A program made the translations under genes and the position numbers. 64,000 bases of DNA from Enterobacter asburiae. GTDB lineage: Bacteria; Pseudomonadota; Gammaproteobacteria; Enterobacterales; Enterobacteriaceae. The stretch's first letter is position 1; every line of letters starts with the position of its first letter. Shown one piece after another: positions 27,132-36,817 of this stretch. The stretch lies in assembly GCA_011754535.1 (NCBI GenBank), contig JAAQVN010000001.1, positions 3,596,001 through 3,660,000 of the forward strand. The letters are read 5' to 3'. A model generated the notes under the pieces. That model saw only the letters and a list, made by a program, of their open reading frames with translations, did no database searches and had not been told where the DNA came from.

Positions 27132-27908
27132 TCAGATAATGCGGTTTGTTTTTAGATCGCGCAGGAAGCCGCCCCAGCGACGCTCGTAGAACGGGGTGAT
27201 GTGCTCGGTGATAAAGTGGCTGATGCCCTTCTCACCTTTCGTCACCTGACAGATATCGATCGGCTCGTCGCCCGGCAGCGTGTCGGTCGCCACGCTTCCC
27301 GCGGCCTGAATGATGTCGTCGATATCGCCGTCGGCTTCAATGCCAATCAGCAAAACAGGCTTTTCGTCAGCGCTCTCTTTGATAGAGCAGAGGAACGCGC
27401 GTCTTACTGGTTTCAGGGTTTTGAAGAGCGTGGTCAGAGAATCTATCATCTGCGCAGGCGGCTCAGCCACCTCAGACAGCAGCAGCGTTTCGCCCCCTTC
27501 CAGCACCTCCTGGGTACTGAGAGGGTTACCCTCTTCGCCAATCAGGTGGCTGATTTCACGCGGGGTGAATTCTTTCCCGGTTGGCAGCTTCGCGTTGAGG
27601 AACAGCGTCTGGCCCAGCGTCATTTCAAACAGGGTACGCACCGGCATTACCACGAACGCCTGTTCATCTTCTACCGCTTCCTGCAGGGCTTCCAGCGAGG
27701 TGAAGAACGGGATCACCGAAGAGCCGTCGTCTTTTTCCCAGTGCAGCAGATCCAGCGCGCTGTCTTCGACAACCTGCTCGCCTTCCGCCGCGGTGCCCGG
27801 CACCCAGACGGTGGACTCCAGCAGCGTGCGGAAAAATGCCGGACGGTGTGCGGGCTCGGTCGCCGCCTGCTCCAGCAGGGTTTCTAATTCGTTTTTGGTT
27901 TCGGACAT
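27132..27908 (-). CDS. sseB: Enhanced serine sensitivity protein SseB
   Basis: This is a 258-residue cytoplasmic protein matching E. coli SseB along its whole length (N-terminus MSETKNELE, C-terminus ERRWGGFLRDLKTNRII). Its mutation or overexpression changes serine sensitivity in E. coli; the molecular function is not established. No catalytic motifs or membrane segments are evident. The start ATG at 27908 is homologous to E. coli; the frame runs on upstream only because a REP pair happens to be open. It lies downstream of pepB, separated by that REP pair. Confidence 0.94.
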   Translation of the reverse strand: MSETKNELETLLEQAATEPAHRPAFFRTLLESTVWVPGTAAEGEQVVEDSALDLLHWEKDDGSSVIPFFTSLEALQEAVEDEQAFVVMPVRTLFEMTLGQTLFLNAKLPTGKEFTPREISHLIGEEGNPLSTQEVLEGGETLLLSEVAEPPAQMIDSLTTLFKTLKPVRRAFLCSIKESADEKPVLLIGIEADGDIDDIIQAAGSVATDTLPGDEPIDICQVTKGEKGISHFITEHITPFYERRWGGFLRDLKTNRII

Positions 27909-27930
27909 AACAATTCCAGATGATGCATTT

Positions 27931-27966
27931 CCCCTCACCCCGGCCCTCTCCCACAGGGAGAGGGAG
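27931..27966 (+). repeat. REP-like palindromic element, first copy of an inverted pair
   Basis: A CCCTCACCCCGGCCCTCTCC unit is followed by a stem partner (GGGAGAGGGAG). The same unit recurs at 27975 in inverted orientation, and at 35104 and 36818. It lies between sseB and pepB, where it can fold the mRNA 3' end. This family differs from the classic E. coli REP. Confidence 0.85.
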
Positions 27967-27974
27967 CAAACCAT

Positions 27975-28009
27975 CCCCTCTCCCTGTGGGAGAGGGTTAG
28001 GGTGAGGGC
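27975..28009 (-). repeat. REP-like palindromic element, second copy of an inverted pair
   Basis: This is the reverse-orientation partner of the unit at 27931-27966, ending in GTTAGGGTGAGGG. The two copies, 8 bases apart, form a BIME-like pair that could fold into one long hairpin between the pepB stop (28018) and the sseB start. Confidence 0.85.
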
Positions 28010-28017
28010 AATAACGA

Positions 28018-29304
28018 TTACTCAGCCGTCAGCAGGTTCGCCACGGTACGCACGCCCAGACCGGTCGCGCCCGCGGACCACTGCTCAACCGCCGCTTTAC
28101 GGTAGGTTGCGGAGCAGTCGATGTGCAGCCAGCCTTCATGATAATTCTCAACGAAGTGAGACAGGAAGCCTGCGGCGGTGCTTGCCCCCGCCGGGTATGC
28201 AGCGCTCGCGGTGTTGTTCAGCTCGGCAAAGTTGGACGGCAGTTGGCTGCGGTGGAACTCGGCCAGCGGCAGACGCCAGAACGGTTCGTTTTCCGCAGCG
28301 GCGCTTGCCAGCAGGCGAGCGGCCAGCTTGTCATCGAAGCTGAACAGCGCATGGTAGTCATTACCCAGGGCGGTTTTCGCCGCGCCGGTCAGGGTTGCCA
28401 TATCGATAATCAGCTCTGGTTTCTGGGCAGAGGCGTCGATCAGGCCATCGGCCAGCACCAGACGGCCTTCCGCGTCGGTGTTCATCACCTCAACGTTTTT
28501 GCCGTTGCGGTAGCGAATGATGTCGCCCAGCTTGAAGGCGTTGCCGCTGACCATGTTGTCCGCGCAGCACAGGTAGAGCTTCACGCGCTTGTTCAGACCG
28601 CGGGTGATGGCGAACGCCAGCGCGCCGGTGATGGTTGCCGCGCCGCCCATGTCGGACTTCATGGAATCCATGAACGCGCTCTGCTTCAGGCTGTAGCCTC
28701 CGGTATCAAAAGTGATGCCTTTCCCGACCAGGCAGGCAAAGACCGGCGCTTCTTTATCGCCGGTTGGGTTGTAATCCAGCGCCAGCAGGACCGGAGGTCG
28801 CTCAGAACCTCGGCCCACGGTGTGGATACCCATGTAGTTCTGCTCGCGCAGGTCTTCACCTTTGGTGATGCGGTAGGACATCTTGTCGCCCGCCACGCCG
28901 CACAGCAGGTCAACCGCGCGCTGCGCCAGCTGCTCCGGACCGAGCTCTTCCGCCGGAGCGTTAATGGTGTCGCGCACCCAGTCGATAATTTGCAGGCGGC
29001 TTTCCAGCTCTTTCTGACCGGCTTCGTCGAGGTTCGCCCACTCAATTTTGCGGGTGCCTTTTGGGCCTTTGTAGCCCGCCCAGAATGCCCAGCTGCGGTC
29101 GGTATCCCAGCCTTCACCTTCCAGGGACACATGCTTAATACCCAGGCCGTCAATTTTCCGCGCGGCGCGCTGGATCAGGGCCAGATCATCTTTGCCCGTC
29201 AGGTGCAGGGTAATACCATCGTTGTTGATGCTGTAGCTGGCTTTCTCGCCCCAGCGCGCGTCGGCTGGCTGCGTAGAGAGCGTAATCTTCATCGCTTCGG
29301 TCAT
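28018..29304 (-). CDS. pepB: Aminopeptidase B (M17 family)
   Basis: This is a leucyl-aminopeptidase-family enzyme of 428 residues that removes N-terminal residues from peptides in the cytoplasm using two metal ions. The M17 signature [10 protein letters not shown] is intact, as are metal and catalytic segments around [11 protein letters not shown] and MKSDMGGAA. The start ATG at 29304 (MTEAMKIT) matches E. coli; the frame from 29325 adds 7 extra residues. It lies downstream of iscX, and a hairpin in the 60-base gap may limit read-through from the isc operon. Confidence 0.96.
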   Translation of the reverse strand: MTEAMKITLSTQPADARWGEKASYSINNDGITLHLTGKDDLALIQRAARKIDGLGIKHVSLEGEGWDTDRSWAFWAGYKGPKGTRKIEWANLDEAGQKELESRLQIIDWVRDTINAPAEELGPEQLAQRAVDLLCGVAGDKMSYRITKGEDLREQNYMGIHTVGRGSERPPVLLALDYNPTGDKEAPVFACLVGKGITFDTGGYSLKQSAFMDSMKSDMGGAATITGALAFAITRGLNKRVKLYLCCADNMVSGNAFKLGDIIRYRNGKNVEVMNTDAEGRLVLADGLIDASAQKPELIIDMATLTGAAKTALGNDYHALFSFDDKLAARLLASAAAENEPFWRLPLAEFHRSQLPSNFAELNNTASAAYPAGASTAAGFLSHFVENYHEGWLHIDCSATYRKAAVEQWSAGATGLGVRTVANLLTAE

Positions 29305-29330
29305 TTTATTTATCCTTATTAGCAACTAGC

Positions 29331-29358
29331 AAACGGGCCGCCTGAAGGCAGCCCGTTT
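29331..29358 (-). other. Stem-loop between iscX and pepB
   Basis: AACGGGC-cGCC pairs with GGC-aGCCCGTT around a TGAA loop, with one mismatch. There is no good T-run on the minus strand, so it is probably a processing or attenuating hairpin at the end of the isc operon. Confidence 0.5.
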
Positions 29359-29364
29359 TGTTAT

Positions 29365-29565
29365 TTATTCTGCTTCATCTAACCAGACTAACAGAATCGC
29401 CTCCAGAATTTTTTCATTGGATGCGTTTGGCTCGTCGTCGAAATCCTCTAAATCGCAGATCCACTGATGCATGTCGGTGAATCGTACGGTCTTCGGATCG
29501 AGATCCGGGTTCGCGTCGTAGAGCGCTTCGCCGATTTCACGGCTGTCTGTCCACTTTAGTCCCAT
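29365..29565 (-). CDS. iscX: Fe-S cluster assembly protein IscX
   Basis: IscX is a 66-residue acidic protein that binds IscS and iron and modulates cluster assembly, acting as frataxin-like regulator or iron donor. The sequence matches E. coli IscX nearly throughout ([24 protein letters not shown]). The ATG at 29565 lies one base after the fdx stop, so translation is coupled. An upstream in-frame start inside fdx at 29625 is rejected. It is the last gene of the isc operon. Confidence 0.95.
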   Translation of the reverse strand: MGLKWTDSREIGEALYDANPDLDPKTVRFTDMHQWICDLEDFDDEPNASNEKILEAILLVWLDEAE

Positions 29566-29566
29566 A

Positions 29567-29902
29567 TTAATGCTCGCGTGCGTGGTTGATGGTGTAGCGT
29601 GGGAATTCCACGACCAGATCTTCATCGGTCACCGCGGCCTGGCAGCTCAGGCGGCTGTCTGGCTCCAGACCCCATGCTTTATCCAGCATGTCGTCTTCGT
29701 CTTCGGTGCTCTCGGCGAGAGAGTCGAAACCTTCACGCACGATGCAGTGGCAGGTGGTGCAGGCACAGGATTTTTCACAGGCGTGTTCCACTTCGATACC
29801 TGCACGCAGGGCTACATCGAGAATGGTTTCACCGGTCTTCGCTTCCAGAACAGCGCCATCCGGACAGAGGTCCGCATGAGGCAAAATAACAATCTTTGGC
29901 AT
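29567..29902 (-). CDS. fdx: Adrenodoxin-type [2Fe-2S] ferredoxin of the isc operon
   Basis: Fdx supplies electrons for IscU-based cluster assembly. It has 111 residues, the E. coli length. Cluster ligands are C42, C48 and C51 in the CxxxxxCxxC motif ([10 protein letters not shown]) and the Cys in LSCQAA, consistent with C87. The gene is one base downstream of hscA and one base upstream of iscX. Confidence 0.97.
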   Translation of the reverse strand: MPKIVILPHADLCPDGAVLEAKTGETILDVALRAGIEVEHACEKSCACTTCHCIVREGFDSLAESTEDEDDMLDKAWGLEPDSRLSCQAAVTDEDLVVEFPRYTINHAREH

Positions 29903-29903
29903 A

Positions 29904-31754
29904 TTAAACCTCGTCCACGGACTGGCCTTTCAGCGCGACGCGGACAGATTTGTCCATGCGGCGAGCAGCGAAGTCCTGGGTTTGTTTATCAACGTTTTTA
30001 ATGGCTTCTTCTATTGCGTCAGCGTCATCGCCAACTGCGACAGCGCTTAAGCGCGCGGCAGCGTCGTCAATCACCTGGCGCTCAGCGGCGCTTAACAGCG
30101 CGGCATCGGCAGCGAGCGCGCCGTTCAGGCTCTCCAGCACGCGGGCGGCTTCAACTTTTTGTTCAGCCAGCATACGCGCCTTCACATCCTGCTCGGCGTA
30201 GCTCATTGAGTCCTGAATCATGGAGGCGATTTCGCCATCGGTCAGGCCGTAGGACGGCTTCACCTGAATGGACGATTCCACGCCGGTCGATTTTTCCATC
30301 GCCGTGACGCTCAGCAGGCCGTCCGCATCTACCTGGAAGGTGACGCGAATATGCGCCCCGCCCGCCGGCAGCGCCGGAATGCCGCGCAGCGCAAAGCGCG
30401 CCAGAGAGCGGCAGTCCTGCACCAGCTCGCGCTCGCCCTGCATCACGTGGATGGACATTGCGGTCTGGCCGTCTTTGAAGGTGGTGAACTCCTGCGCACG
30501 CGCCACCGGAATGGTGGTGTTACGCGGGATCACTTTCTCCACCAGACCGCCCATGGTTTCTAAACCAAGGGACAGCGGGATGACGTCCAGCAGCAGCATT
30601 TCGCTGTCCGGCTTGTTGCCGACCAGAATATCGGCCTGGATTGCGGCGCCCACGGCAACCACTTTGTCCGGGTCGATGGAGGTCAGCGGCGTGCGGCCAA
30701 AGAATTCGCCCACGCGCTCGCGCACCAGCGGCACGCGGGTCGAACCGCCCACCATGACCACTTCCAGCACCTCGCTGGCCTCAACGCCCGCATCTTTCAG
30801 CGCGCGACGACAGGCCATCAGGGTGCGTTTTACCAGCGGGGCAATCAGGTCGTCGAACTGGTCGCGGGTAATGTCACCCTGCCAGCCCGCAACGTTTACG
30901 GTAACCGTCTGCGCATCGCTCAGGGCGATTTTGGCGTCGATAGCCGCATCCAGCAGTTCACGCTGCACGCGCGCATCGCTGCGATCGCTGATACCCGCCT
31001 GCTCGCGGATGTAGTCCGCCAGCAGATGGTCGAAGTCATCGCCGCCCAGCGCGGAATCCCCGCCTGTCGCCAGCACTTCAAACACCCCGCGGCTTAAGCG
31101 CAGGATCGAGATATCAAAGGTGCCGCCACCGAGATCGTAAACCGCAATGACCCCTTCCTGACCGGAGTCGAGGCCGTAGGCAATCGCCGCCGCCGTCGGT
31201 TCGTTCAGCAGGCGCAGTACGTGCAGGCCCGCCAGACGCGCCGCGTCTTTGGTGCCCTGACGCTGTGCATCGTCAAAATAAGCCGGAACGGTAATGACTA
31301 CACCGTCCAGATCGCCGCCGAGCGTCGCCGTCGCGCGTGCCGCCAGCGCTTTGAGGATGTCGGAGGAAACACGAATCGGGTTCAGCAGACCGGCCGCGGT
31401 CGCGATCATCGGCAGGCCGTTTTCACTGGCCCGCAGCTGATACGGCAGATGCGGATAGCGGGTCTGAATATCGGTCAGCGAGCGGCCCATCATGCGCTTT
31501 ACGGAGCTGATAGTGTTGGCCGGATCGCGCGCGGCGTTGGCGCGGGCGTCATAGCCGACCGCGTGACCCTGCTGCTGGTAGTGGACCACGGAAGGCAGCA
31601 GATGGCGGCCCTGCTCGTCGGCCAGCGTTTCCGCCTGGCCGCTGCGCACGGTTGCCACAAGGGAATTGGTGGTGCCGAGATCAATACCCACCGCCAGACG
31701 ACGCTGGTGCGGTGCGGCACTTAAGCCAGGCTCACTAATTTGTAATAAGGCCAT
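29904..31754 (-). CDS. hscA: Specialised Hsp70 chaperone HscA
   Basis: HscA is an Hsp70 ATPase dedicated to releasing clusters from IscU; it binds the LPPVK motif of IscU with the help of HscB. Its 616 residues match E. coli HscA. The nucleotide-binding domain begins with [12 protein letters not shown] and includes [12 protein letters not shown] and the GGSTRVP region. The substrate-binding domain and helical lid follow, with no DnaK-type EEVD end; it ends SVDEV. It lies 14 bases after hscB. Confidence 0.97.
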   Translation of the reverse strand: MALLQISEPGLSAAPHQRRLAVGIDLGTTNSLVATVRSGQAETLADEQGRHLLPSVVHYQQQGHAVGYDARANAARDPANTISSVKRMMGRSLTDIQTRYPHLPYQLRASENGLPMIATAAGLLNPIRVSSDILKALAARATATLGGDLDGVVITVPAYFDDAQRQGTKDAARLAGLHVLRLLNEPTAAAIAYGLDSGQEGVIAVYDLGGGTFDISILRLSRGVFEVLATGGDSALGGDDFDHLLADYIREQAGISDRSDARVQRELLDAAIDAKIALSDAQTVTVNVAGWQGDITRDQFDDLIAPLVKRTLMACRRALKDAGVEASEVLEVVMVGGSTRVPLVRERVGEFFGRTPLTSIDPDKVVAVGAAIQADILVGNKPDSEMLLLDVIPLSLGLETMGGLVEKVIPRNTTIPVARAQEFTTFKDGQTAMSIHVMQGERELVQDCRSLARFALRGIPALPAGGAHIRVTFQVDADGLLSVTAMEKSTGVESSIQVKPSYGLTDGEIASMIQDSMSYAEQDVKARMLAEQKVEAARVLESLNGALAADAALLSAAERQVIDDAAARLSAVAVGDDADAIEEAIKNVDKQTQDFAARRMDKSVRVALKGQSVDEV

Positions 31755-31768
31755 AATTGCTTCCGAAA

Positions 31769-32284
31769 TTAAAAATCGAGCAGCTTTTCTTCGAGTTGTT
31801 CAGCACTGCTTCGCAGTTTATCGAGAAAACGGAGTTTGCGCACAGTGTCTGCCGCTACATCCCAGGTCTCGTTGTTCAGTTGCTCCACCATCTGCTGATG
31901 GCGGGTATCGAACATGCCCTTCACGCGCTTAATGAAGCTTTCCAGACGCGCTTCGTCTTTGGCCTGTTCAATCTCATCCAGCTCTTCGCGCAGCTCCAGC
32001 TGCTCCATCAGAAACGCCGTGTCGCGCACGGTGTGCTGCTCGCTCGCCAGGTCGAAACCGTGGAGCGAGAGCAGATACTCAGCGCGCGCCAGCGGATGGC
32101 GCAGCGTCTGCCAGGCCTGATTGATGGTGGCAGAGTGGGAAACCGCAGCCAGCTGTTCTGCCTGCGTCCCGCTGGCGAATTTATCCGGATGATACTGACG
32201 CTGCAGATCCTGAAAACGGATCGTCAGCGACTGGAGATCGATCGGGTATTGAGCGGGTAGTCCGAAGAGAGTGAAGTAATCCAT
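31769..32284 (-). CDS. hscB: J-domain co-chaperone HscB
   Basis: HscB is a 171-residue co-chaperone that brings IscU to HscA and stimulates its ATPase. The N-terminal J domain contains the HPD tripeptide (QYHPDKFAS, about residue 32). The C-terminal three-helix bundle is rich in Leu and Glu ([14 protein letters not shown]) and binds IscU. It sits between iscA and hscA as usual. Confidence 0.97.
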   Translation of the reverse strand: MDYFTLFGLPAQYPIDLQSLTIRFQDLQRQYHPDKFASGTQAEQLAAVSHSATINQAWQTLRHPLARAEYLLSLHGFDLASEQHTVRDTAFLMEQLELREELDEIEQAKDEARLESFIKRVKGMFDTRHQQMVEQLNNETWDVAADTVRKLRFLDKLRSSAEQLEEKLLDF

Positions 32285-32313
32285 AACAATCTCAGGGGTA
32301 GCCTGTTAGAACA

Positions 32314-32345
32314 AACCCCACGCGCAGAGATCCTGCGGTGGGGTT
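32314..32345 (-). other. Stem-loop between iscA and hscB
   Basis: AACCCCAC and GTGGGGTT form an 8-bp stem in the 76-base gap. There is no T-run, so it is more likely a processing or partial attenuation structure that sets different levels for iscRSUA and hscBA-fdx-iscX. Confidence 0.5.
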
Positions 32346-32360
32346 TCGGATGACGCGCGG

Positions 32361-32684
32361 TTAAACGTGGAAGCTTTCGCCGCAACCACACTCGTCTTTG
32401 ACGTTCGGGTTCGTGAATTTGAACCCTTCGTTCAGGCCTTCTTTAACGAAGTCCAGCTGAGTGCCGTTGAGGAATTGCAGGCTTTTGCCATCGACCACCA
32501 CCTTCACGCCCTTGTCTTCAAACACGGTGTCGTCAGAAGCCGGCTCGTCAACAAACTCCAGTACGTAAGCCATACCAGAACAGCCGGAGGTACGTACGCC
32601 CAGTCGCAGGCCAAAGCCTTTACCACGGTTCGCCAGAAAAGAGCTTACTCGCGCGGCAGCGCTGTCGCTAAGGGTAATCGACAT
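32361..32684 (-). CDS. iscA: A-type iron-sulfur carrier IscA
   Basis: IscA is a 107-residue A-type scaffold or carrier that receives Fe-S clusters and passes them to target enzymes. The three conserved Cys residues are in SGCSGMAY and CGCGESF (about C35, C99, C101). The start is the ATG at 32684 with GAGG upstream; the frame begins two codons earlier at a TTG. It lies 13 bases after iscU. Confidence 0.97.
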   Translation of the reverse strand: MSITLSDSAAARVSSFLANRGKGFGLRLGVRTSGCSGMAYVLEFVDEPASDDTVFEDKGVKVVVDGKSLQFLNGTQLDFVKEGLNEGFKFTNPNVKDECGCGESFHV

Positions 32685-32697
32685 ACTCAAACCTCAA

Positions 32698-33084
32698 TTA
32701 TTTTGCTTCACGTTTGCTTTTATAATCCGCAATGGCGGCTTTGATCGCGTCTTCTGCCAGAATAGAACAGTGAATTTTCACCGGCGGCAGTTCGAGTTCT
32801 TCAGCAATATCCGTGTTCTTGATTGCCTGTGCTTCGTCCAGAGACTTGCCCTTCACCCATTCGGTGACCAGGGAGCTGGACGCAATTGCAGAACCGCAGC
32901 CGTAGGTCTTGAAACGCGCGTCTTCAATGATACCTTCATTGTTGACTTTAATCTGCAACTTCATCACGTCGCCACACGCCGGTGCGCCAACCATGCCGCT
33001 ACCGACAGATTCGTCGCTGTTGTCAAAAGAGCCAACGTTGCGCGGGTTCTCGTAATGATCGATGACTTTTTCGCTGTATGCCAT
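32698..33084 (-). CDS. iscU: Fe-S cluster scaffold IscU
   Basis: IscU is the scaffold on which IscS builds [2Fe-2S] and [4Fe-4S] clusters. The 128-residue protein has its three cluster-binding Cys in GAPACGD, YGCGSA and KIHCSI, and the LPPVK motif that HscA recognises. The length is that of E. coli IscU. It lies 24 bases downstream of iscS. Confidence 0.98.
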   Translation of the reverse strand: MAYSEKVIDHYENPRNVGSFDNSDESVGSGMVGAPACGDVMKLQIKVNNEGIIEDARFKTYGCGSAIASSSLVTEWVKGKSLDEAQAIKNTDIAEELELPPVKIHCSILAEDAIKAAIADYKSKREAK

Positions 33085-33108
33085 GATTGAATTCTCCTTA
33101 TGTACCGA

Positions 33109-34323
33109 TTAGTGATGTGACCATTCAATGCTGTTCAGATCCACGCCCTGCTTGAACATTTCCCACAGTGGAGAAAGGTCGCGCAGACGGCCAATGGAGT
33201 TGCGAACCAGCTTGATGGTGTAGTCAATCTCTTCTTCGGTAGTGAAACGACCTAAAGAGAAACGGATAGAGCTGTGTGCCAGCTCGTCGGTCATACCCAG
33301 CGCGCGCAGCACGTAGGATGGCTCCAGGCTTGCAGACGTACAGGCAGAACCGGAAGAAACGGCCAGGTCTTTCAGTGCCATAATCAGCGATTCGCCTTCA
33401 ACATAGTTGAAGCTGACGTTGAGAATGTTTGGTGCGCCCTGCTCGAGATCGCCGTTCAGATACACTTCTTCCATATCTTTCACGCCGTCCCACAGACGGT
33501 TACGCAGCGTGCGCAGGCGCGCCATCTCGGTTTCCATCTCTTCTTTTGCAATGCGGTACGCTTCGCCCATGCCCACGATCTGGTGAACAGGCAGCGTGCC
33601 GGAACGCATGCCGCGCTCGTGACCGCCGCCGTGCATCTGTGCTTCGATGCGGATACGTGGCTTACGACGGACGTACAGCGCGCCGATTCCTTTCGGGCCA
33701 TAGATTTTGTGGCCGGAGAAGGACATCAGGTCTACTTTCAGCTGGCTCAGGTCGATAGGCAGTTTGCCCACGCTCTGGGTCGCATCCACGTGGTAGATGA
33801 TACCGCGCGCGCGGCACATTTCGCCGATGGTCGCGATGTCCTGAACGACACCGATTTCGTTGTTAACGTGCATGATGGAGACCAGAATGGTGTCATCACG
33901 CATGGCCGCTTCGAGCTCTTTCAGGTCGATGATCCCGTTGCTCTGCGGCGCCAGGTAAGTCACGTCGAACCCTTCACGCTCCAGCTGACGGCAGGTGTCC
34001 AGCACGGCTTTGTGTTCGGTTTTGCTGGTGATGATGTGCTTGCCTTTTTTCTGATAAAAGTTGGCTGCACCTTTGATCGCCAGGTTGTCGGATTCGGTCG
34101 CACCGGAGGTGAAAACAATCTCACGCGGGTCGGCACCCACCAGGTCAGCAATCTGATTACGGGCGATATCCACCGCCTCTTCAGCATGCCAGCCAAAACG
34201 GTGTGAACGGGAAGCTGGGTTACCAAAGTTTCCGTCCAGGGTCAGACACTGCATCATTTTCTCGGCAACACGCGGGTCCACCGGCGTGGTTGCGGAGTAA
34301 TCGAGATAAATCGGTAATTTCAT
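33109..34323 (-). CDS. iscS: Cysteine desulfurase IscS
   Basis: IscS is a PLP-dependent desulfurase that provides sulfur to IscU, tRNA thiolation and other pathways. It has 404 residues as in E. coli. The PLP Lys is in [10 protein letters not shown], and the catalytic Cys lies in the mobile loop [10 protein letters not shown] (K206 and C328 by E. coli numbering). It follows iscR after a structured 117-base gap. Confidence 0.98.
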   Translation of the reverse strand: MKLPIYLDYSATTPVDPRVAEKMMQCLTLDGNFGNPASRSHRFGWHAEEAVDIARNQIADLVGADPREIVFTSGATESDNLAIKGAANFYQKKGKHIITSKTEHKAVLDTCRQLEREGFDVTYLAPQSNGIIDLKELEAAMRDDTILVSIMHVNNEIGVVQDIATIGEMCRARGIIYHVDATQSVGKLPIDLSQLKVDLMSFSGHKIYGPKGIGALYVRRKPRIRIEAQMHGGGHERGMRSGTLPVHQIVGMGEAYRIAKEEMETEMARLRTLRNRLWDGVKDMEEVYLNGDLEQGAPNILNVSFNYVEGESLIMALKDLAVSSGSACTSASLEPSYVLRALGMTDELAHSSIRFSLGRFTTEEEIDYTIKLVRNSIGRLRDLSPLWEMFKQGVDLNSIEWSHH

Positions 34324-34359
34324 TGCTCTTTAAACTCCGTACATCGCTTCAATGCAAGG

Positions 34360-34420
34360 AATCAGGCAACCGGCTGGATGTACGACCGAGTACGCGGGGC
34401 GTGACCGCCCCGGCCTGATT
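34360..34420 (-). ncRNA. Structured iscR-iscS intercistronic RNA element
   Basis: An outer stem AATCAGGC / GCCTGATT (34360-34367 with 34413-34420) encloses a 6-bp GGGGCG hairpin with a TGAC loop (34396-34411). A competing GTACATC / GATGTAC pairing is also possible. In E. coli a strong structure here protects iscR mRNA when the sRNA RyhB triggers decay of the downstream iscSUA part. The equivalence is by position and stem strength; no RyhB site was verified. Confidence 0.55.
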
Positions 34421-34440
34421 CTGAAATACTTATCGTTTTA

Positions 34441-34932
34441 TTACGCGCGTAATTTGACGTCGATAGCGTCCTGCGCGCGGGTGCTGCGTTGTGAATCATG
34501 GCTGTGCTGACGGCCTGATACGTCCAGAACTTCCTGGTTATTCACCAGTTCACCGAGGGTGATATTGTTCAGGAAGCCCGTCAGACGGTCGCTCAGATCG
34601 CGCCACAGCGCGTGGGTCAGGCACTTATCGCCACCCTGGCAGCCGCCTTTACCCTGGCAACGGGTCGCGTCCACGGATTCGTCAACGGCGCTAATCACTT
34701 CACCAACCGCAATACTGCCCGCGTCTTTACCCAGCAGATAACCGCCGCCCGGGCCACGAACGCTGGAAACCAGTCCATTTTTACGCAGTCTGGAGAACAG
34801 CTGTTCCAGGTAAGAGAGGGAGATCCCTTGTCGTTCAGAAATATCAGCCAACGGAACCGGGCCCGCTTCGGAGTTGAGCGCAACGTCCAGCATCGCGGTC
34901 ACGGCATAACGCCCTTTAGATGTCAGTCTCAT
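34441..34932 (-). CDS. iscR: Fe-S-responsive Rrf2-family regulator IscR
   Basis: IscR is a 163-residue winged-helix regulator that represses the isc operon when it carries a [2Fe-2S] cluster and activates suf in the apo form. The unusual Cys3His ligand set is complete: C92, C98, C104 and H107. The N-terminal helix-turn-helix ([15 protein letters not shown]) and wing (GPGGGY) are intact. It is the first gene of the operon and has IscR-type operators upstream. Confidence 0.98.
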   Translation of the reverse strand: MRLTSKGRYAVTAMLDVALNSEAGPVPLADISERQGISLSYLEQLFSRLRKNGLVSSVRGPGGGYLLGKDAGSIAVGEVISAVDESVDATRCQGKGGCQGGDKCLTHALWRDLSDRLTGFLNNITLGELVNNQEVLDVSGRQHSHDSQRSTRAQDAIDVKLRA

Positions 34933-35013
34933 GTCTTACTTAACCTCAAACTCGCCCCTGCCCGGGGTTTTTTATTGTAAAATGGGGGTATTGCATAGCA
35001 GGGCCAAGTCTGA

Positions 35014-35039
35014 CATTCCTGACTAAAATGGTCAACTAT
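35014..35039 (-). promoter_or_regulatory. IscR type 1 operator overlapping the isc promoter
   Basis: On the minus strand the site reads ATAGTTGACC, then ATTTTAGTCAGGAATG. It fits the type 1 IscR palindrome built around TTGACT...AGTCAG and contains a TTGACC -35 hexamer. Its distance to iscR (about 80 bases) matches the E. coli isc promoter. Confidence 0.85.
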
Positions 35040-35040
35040 T

Positions 35041-35066
35041 TACTTGACTGTTTTAGTCAGGTATTT
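35041..35066 (-). promoter_or_regulatory. Second IscR type 1 operator
   Basis: The inverted repeat TTGACTG-TTTTAGTCAGG lies directly next to the first IscR site and shares its GACT/AGTC core. Two adjacent type 1 sites are the E. coli arrangement for autorepression of isc. Confidence 0.8.
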
Positions 35067-35103
35067 AACCTTCCGTGCCGTATTGCCTGGGTTCGGCCTG
35101 ATG

Positions 35104-35137
35104 CCCTCACCCCGGCCCTCTCCCACGGGGAGAGGGA
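35104..35137 (+). repeat. REP-like palindromic element between iscR and trmJ
   Basis: This copy begins CCCTCACCCCGGCCCTCTCC and pairs with a downstream GGGGAGAGGG. It belongs to the same family as 27931-28009 and 36818-36852. It lies 16 bases past the trmJ stop codon, in the usual REP position at a 3' end. Confidence 0.85.
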
Positions 35138-35152
35138 GAAAACAAACCGGCA

Positions 35153-35878
35153 CTACTCTTTATTTTTCTGCTCAATCGACGCCAGAATTCCGCGCAGGAT
35201 GTTCAGCTCCTGGCTTTCCGGGCGCGCGCGGGTGAACATACGGCGCAGCTTGTTCATCACCTGACCCGGGTGGCCTTCACGGATGAAACCGGTAGAGAGC
35301 AGCGTCTGCTCCAGGTGGCCGTAGAAACGCTCAAGGTCGTCCACCAACGGATAGGCCGTCTCTTCTTTCGGTTCTGCCTGCTTTTCCTGCGTCGCCAGCC
35401 ACGCCATACGCACTTCGTAGGCGATAACCTGCACCGCCATCGCCAGGTTCAGCGAGCTGTATTCCGGGTTGGCGGCAATCGCAACGTGGTAGTGGCACTT
35501 CTGCAGTTCGTCGTTGGTCAGGCCAACTCGCTCGCGGCCAAACACCAGCGCAACTGGCGCCTGTTCTGCTTCTGAGACACTTTTCAGGCCGCATTCGCGC
35601 GGGTCCAGCATCGGCCACGGCAGCGTGCGGGAGCGCGCGCTGGTACCGACAACGAGGCTACAGCCGGCCAGCGCTTCGTCGAGGGTATCGACGATCTGGG
35701 CGTTGCCGATCACGTCGCTTGCCCCGGCCGCCAGAGCGATAGCCTGAGAGTCGGGCTTCACTAGCGGGTTAACCAGCCAGAGGTTCGTTAAGCCCATGGT
35801 TTTCATAGCGCGGGCAACGGAGCCCATGTTGCCGGTGTGCGATGTTTCGACCAGCACGATTCGAATGTTTTGCAGCAT
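35153..35878 (-). CDS. trmJ: tRNA (cytidine/uridine-2'-O-)-methyltransferase TrmJ
   Basis: TrmJ is a SPOUT-class (trefoil-knot) methyltransferase that methylates the 2'-O of position 32 in several tRNAs. The 241-residue protein has the knot motifs [22 protein letters not shown] and [14 protein letters not shown]. The start ATG at 35878 ([11 protein letters not shown]) matches E. coli; the frame opens at 35944. It is divergent from suhB and ends 16 bases before a REP element. Confidence 0.96.
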   Translation of the reverse strand: MLQNIRIVLVETSHTGNMGSVARAMKTMGLTNLWLVNPLVKPDSQAIALAAGASDVIGNAQIVDTLDEALAGCSLVVGTSARSRTLPWPMLDPRECGLKSVSEAEQAPVALVFGRERVGLTNDELQKCHYHVAIAANPEYSSLNLAMAVQVIAYEVRMAWLATQEKQAEPKEETAYPLVDDLERFYGHLEQTLLSTGFIREGHPGQVMNKLRRMFTRARPESQELNILRGILASIEQKNKE

Positions 35879-35937
35879 AATTTTTAGATGTCTGGATTCA
35901 GTGTCTGAAGAATATTCGGGCATATTATCATAAACGG

Positions 35938-35966
35938 GAGACATAATCCGATCCCGCTGCTATACT
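35938..35966 (+). promoter_or_regulatory. Putative sigma-70 promoter of suhB
   Basis: GAGACA (35938-35943) and TATACT (35961-35966) are separated by 17 bases, 45 bases upstream of the suhB start. The -10 is strong and the -35 moderate. Transcription from about 35973 would carry the boxA element in the leader. Confidence 0.6.
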
Positions 35967-35981
35967 CTGCGCCGATTTTCC

Positions 35982-35993
35982 TGTTCTTTAACA
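35982..35993 (+). promoter_or_regulatory. boxA antitermination element in the suhB leader
   Basis: TGTTCTTTAACA matches the rRNA boxA consensus TGCTCTTTAACA with one change. SuhB is itself a partner of the Nus complex that binds boxA, and E. coli suhB is autoregulated through a leader boxA. The element lies between the predicted transcription start and the suhB ATG. Confidence 0.8.
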
Positions 35994-36010
35994 TCCAGTG
36001 AGAGAGACCG

Positions 36011-36814
36011 ATGCATCCGATGCTGACCATCGCCGTGCGCGCAGCGCGCAAGGCGGGTAACGTAATTGCCAAACACTACGAAACGCCAGACTCCGTAGAA
36101 ACCAGCCAGAAAGGCAGCAATGATTTCGTGACTAACGTCGATAAAGCCGCAGAAGCGATTATTATCGAAACGATCCGCAAATCTTACCCGCAGCACACCA
36201 TCATCACCGAAGAAAGCGGTGAACATGAAGGTACCGATCAGGATGTTCAATGGGTTATCGATCCACTGGATGGCACCACCAACTTCGTCAAACGCCTGCC
36301 ACACTTCTCTGTGTCAATTGCAGTACGCATTAAAGGCCGTACTGAAGTCGCCGTTGTTTATGATCCAATGCGTAACGAACTGTTCACCGCTACCCGTGGC
36401 CAGGGCGCACAGCTGAACGGCTACCGTCTGCGCTGCAGCAACGCACGCGACCTGGACGGTACCATTCTAGCGACCGGCTTCCCGTTCAAGGCGAAGCAGC
36501 ACGCTACCACCTATATGAATATCCTGGGCAAGCTGTTCACCGAATGCGCGGACTTCCGTCGTACCGGCTCTGCTGCGCTGGATCTGGCCTACGTTGCCAC
36601 CGGCCGCGTTGACGGTTACTTCGAACTGTCACTGAAGCCGTGGGACTTCGCGGCGGGCGAGCTGATCGCACGTGAAGCAGGCGCGATTGTTTGCGACTTC
36701 ACCGGCGGCCATAACTATATGTCTACCGGCAACATCGTTGCGGGTAACCCACGCGTTGTTAAAGCCATGCTGGCCAACATGCGTGACGAGCTGAGCGATG
36801 CGCTGAAGCGTTAA
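36011..36814 (+). CDS. suhB: Inositol-1-monophosphatase / Nus-complex factor SuhB
   Basis: SuhB has inositol monophosphatase activity and is a component of the rRNA antitermination complex with NusA, NusB, NusE and NusG. The 267 residues match E. coli. Metal-binding motifs are EESG, DPLDGTTNF and WDFAAGE. The ATG at 36011 follows GTGAGAGAGACC. The gene ends just before a REP element and is convergent with the NicO gene. Confidence 0.97.
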   Translation: MHPMLTIAVRAARKAGNVIAKHYETPDSVETSQKGSNDFVTNVDKAAEAIIIETIRKSYPQHTIITEESGEHEGTDQDVQWVIDPLDGTTNFVKRLPHFSVSIAVRIKGRTEVAVVYDPMRNELFTATRGQGAQLNGYRLRCSNARDLDGTILATGFPFKAKQHATTYMNILGKLFTECADFRRTGSAALDLAYVATGRVDGYFELSLKPWDFAAGELIAREAGAIVCDFTGGHNYMSTGNIVAGNPRVVKAMLANMRDELSDALKR

Positions 36815-36817
36815 TCC

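Noticed and set aside
28123..29322. 399-codon open frame antisense to pepB
   Set aside because: It mirrors a conserved aminopeptidase and has the biased composition of a shadow frame.
33274..34206. 310-codon open frame antisense to iscS
   Set aside because: Complement of a strongly conserved enzyme; no domain recognised.
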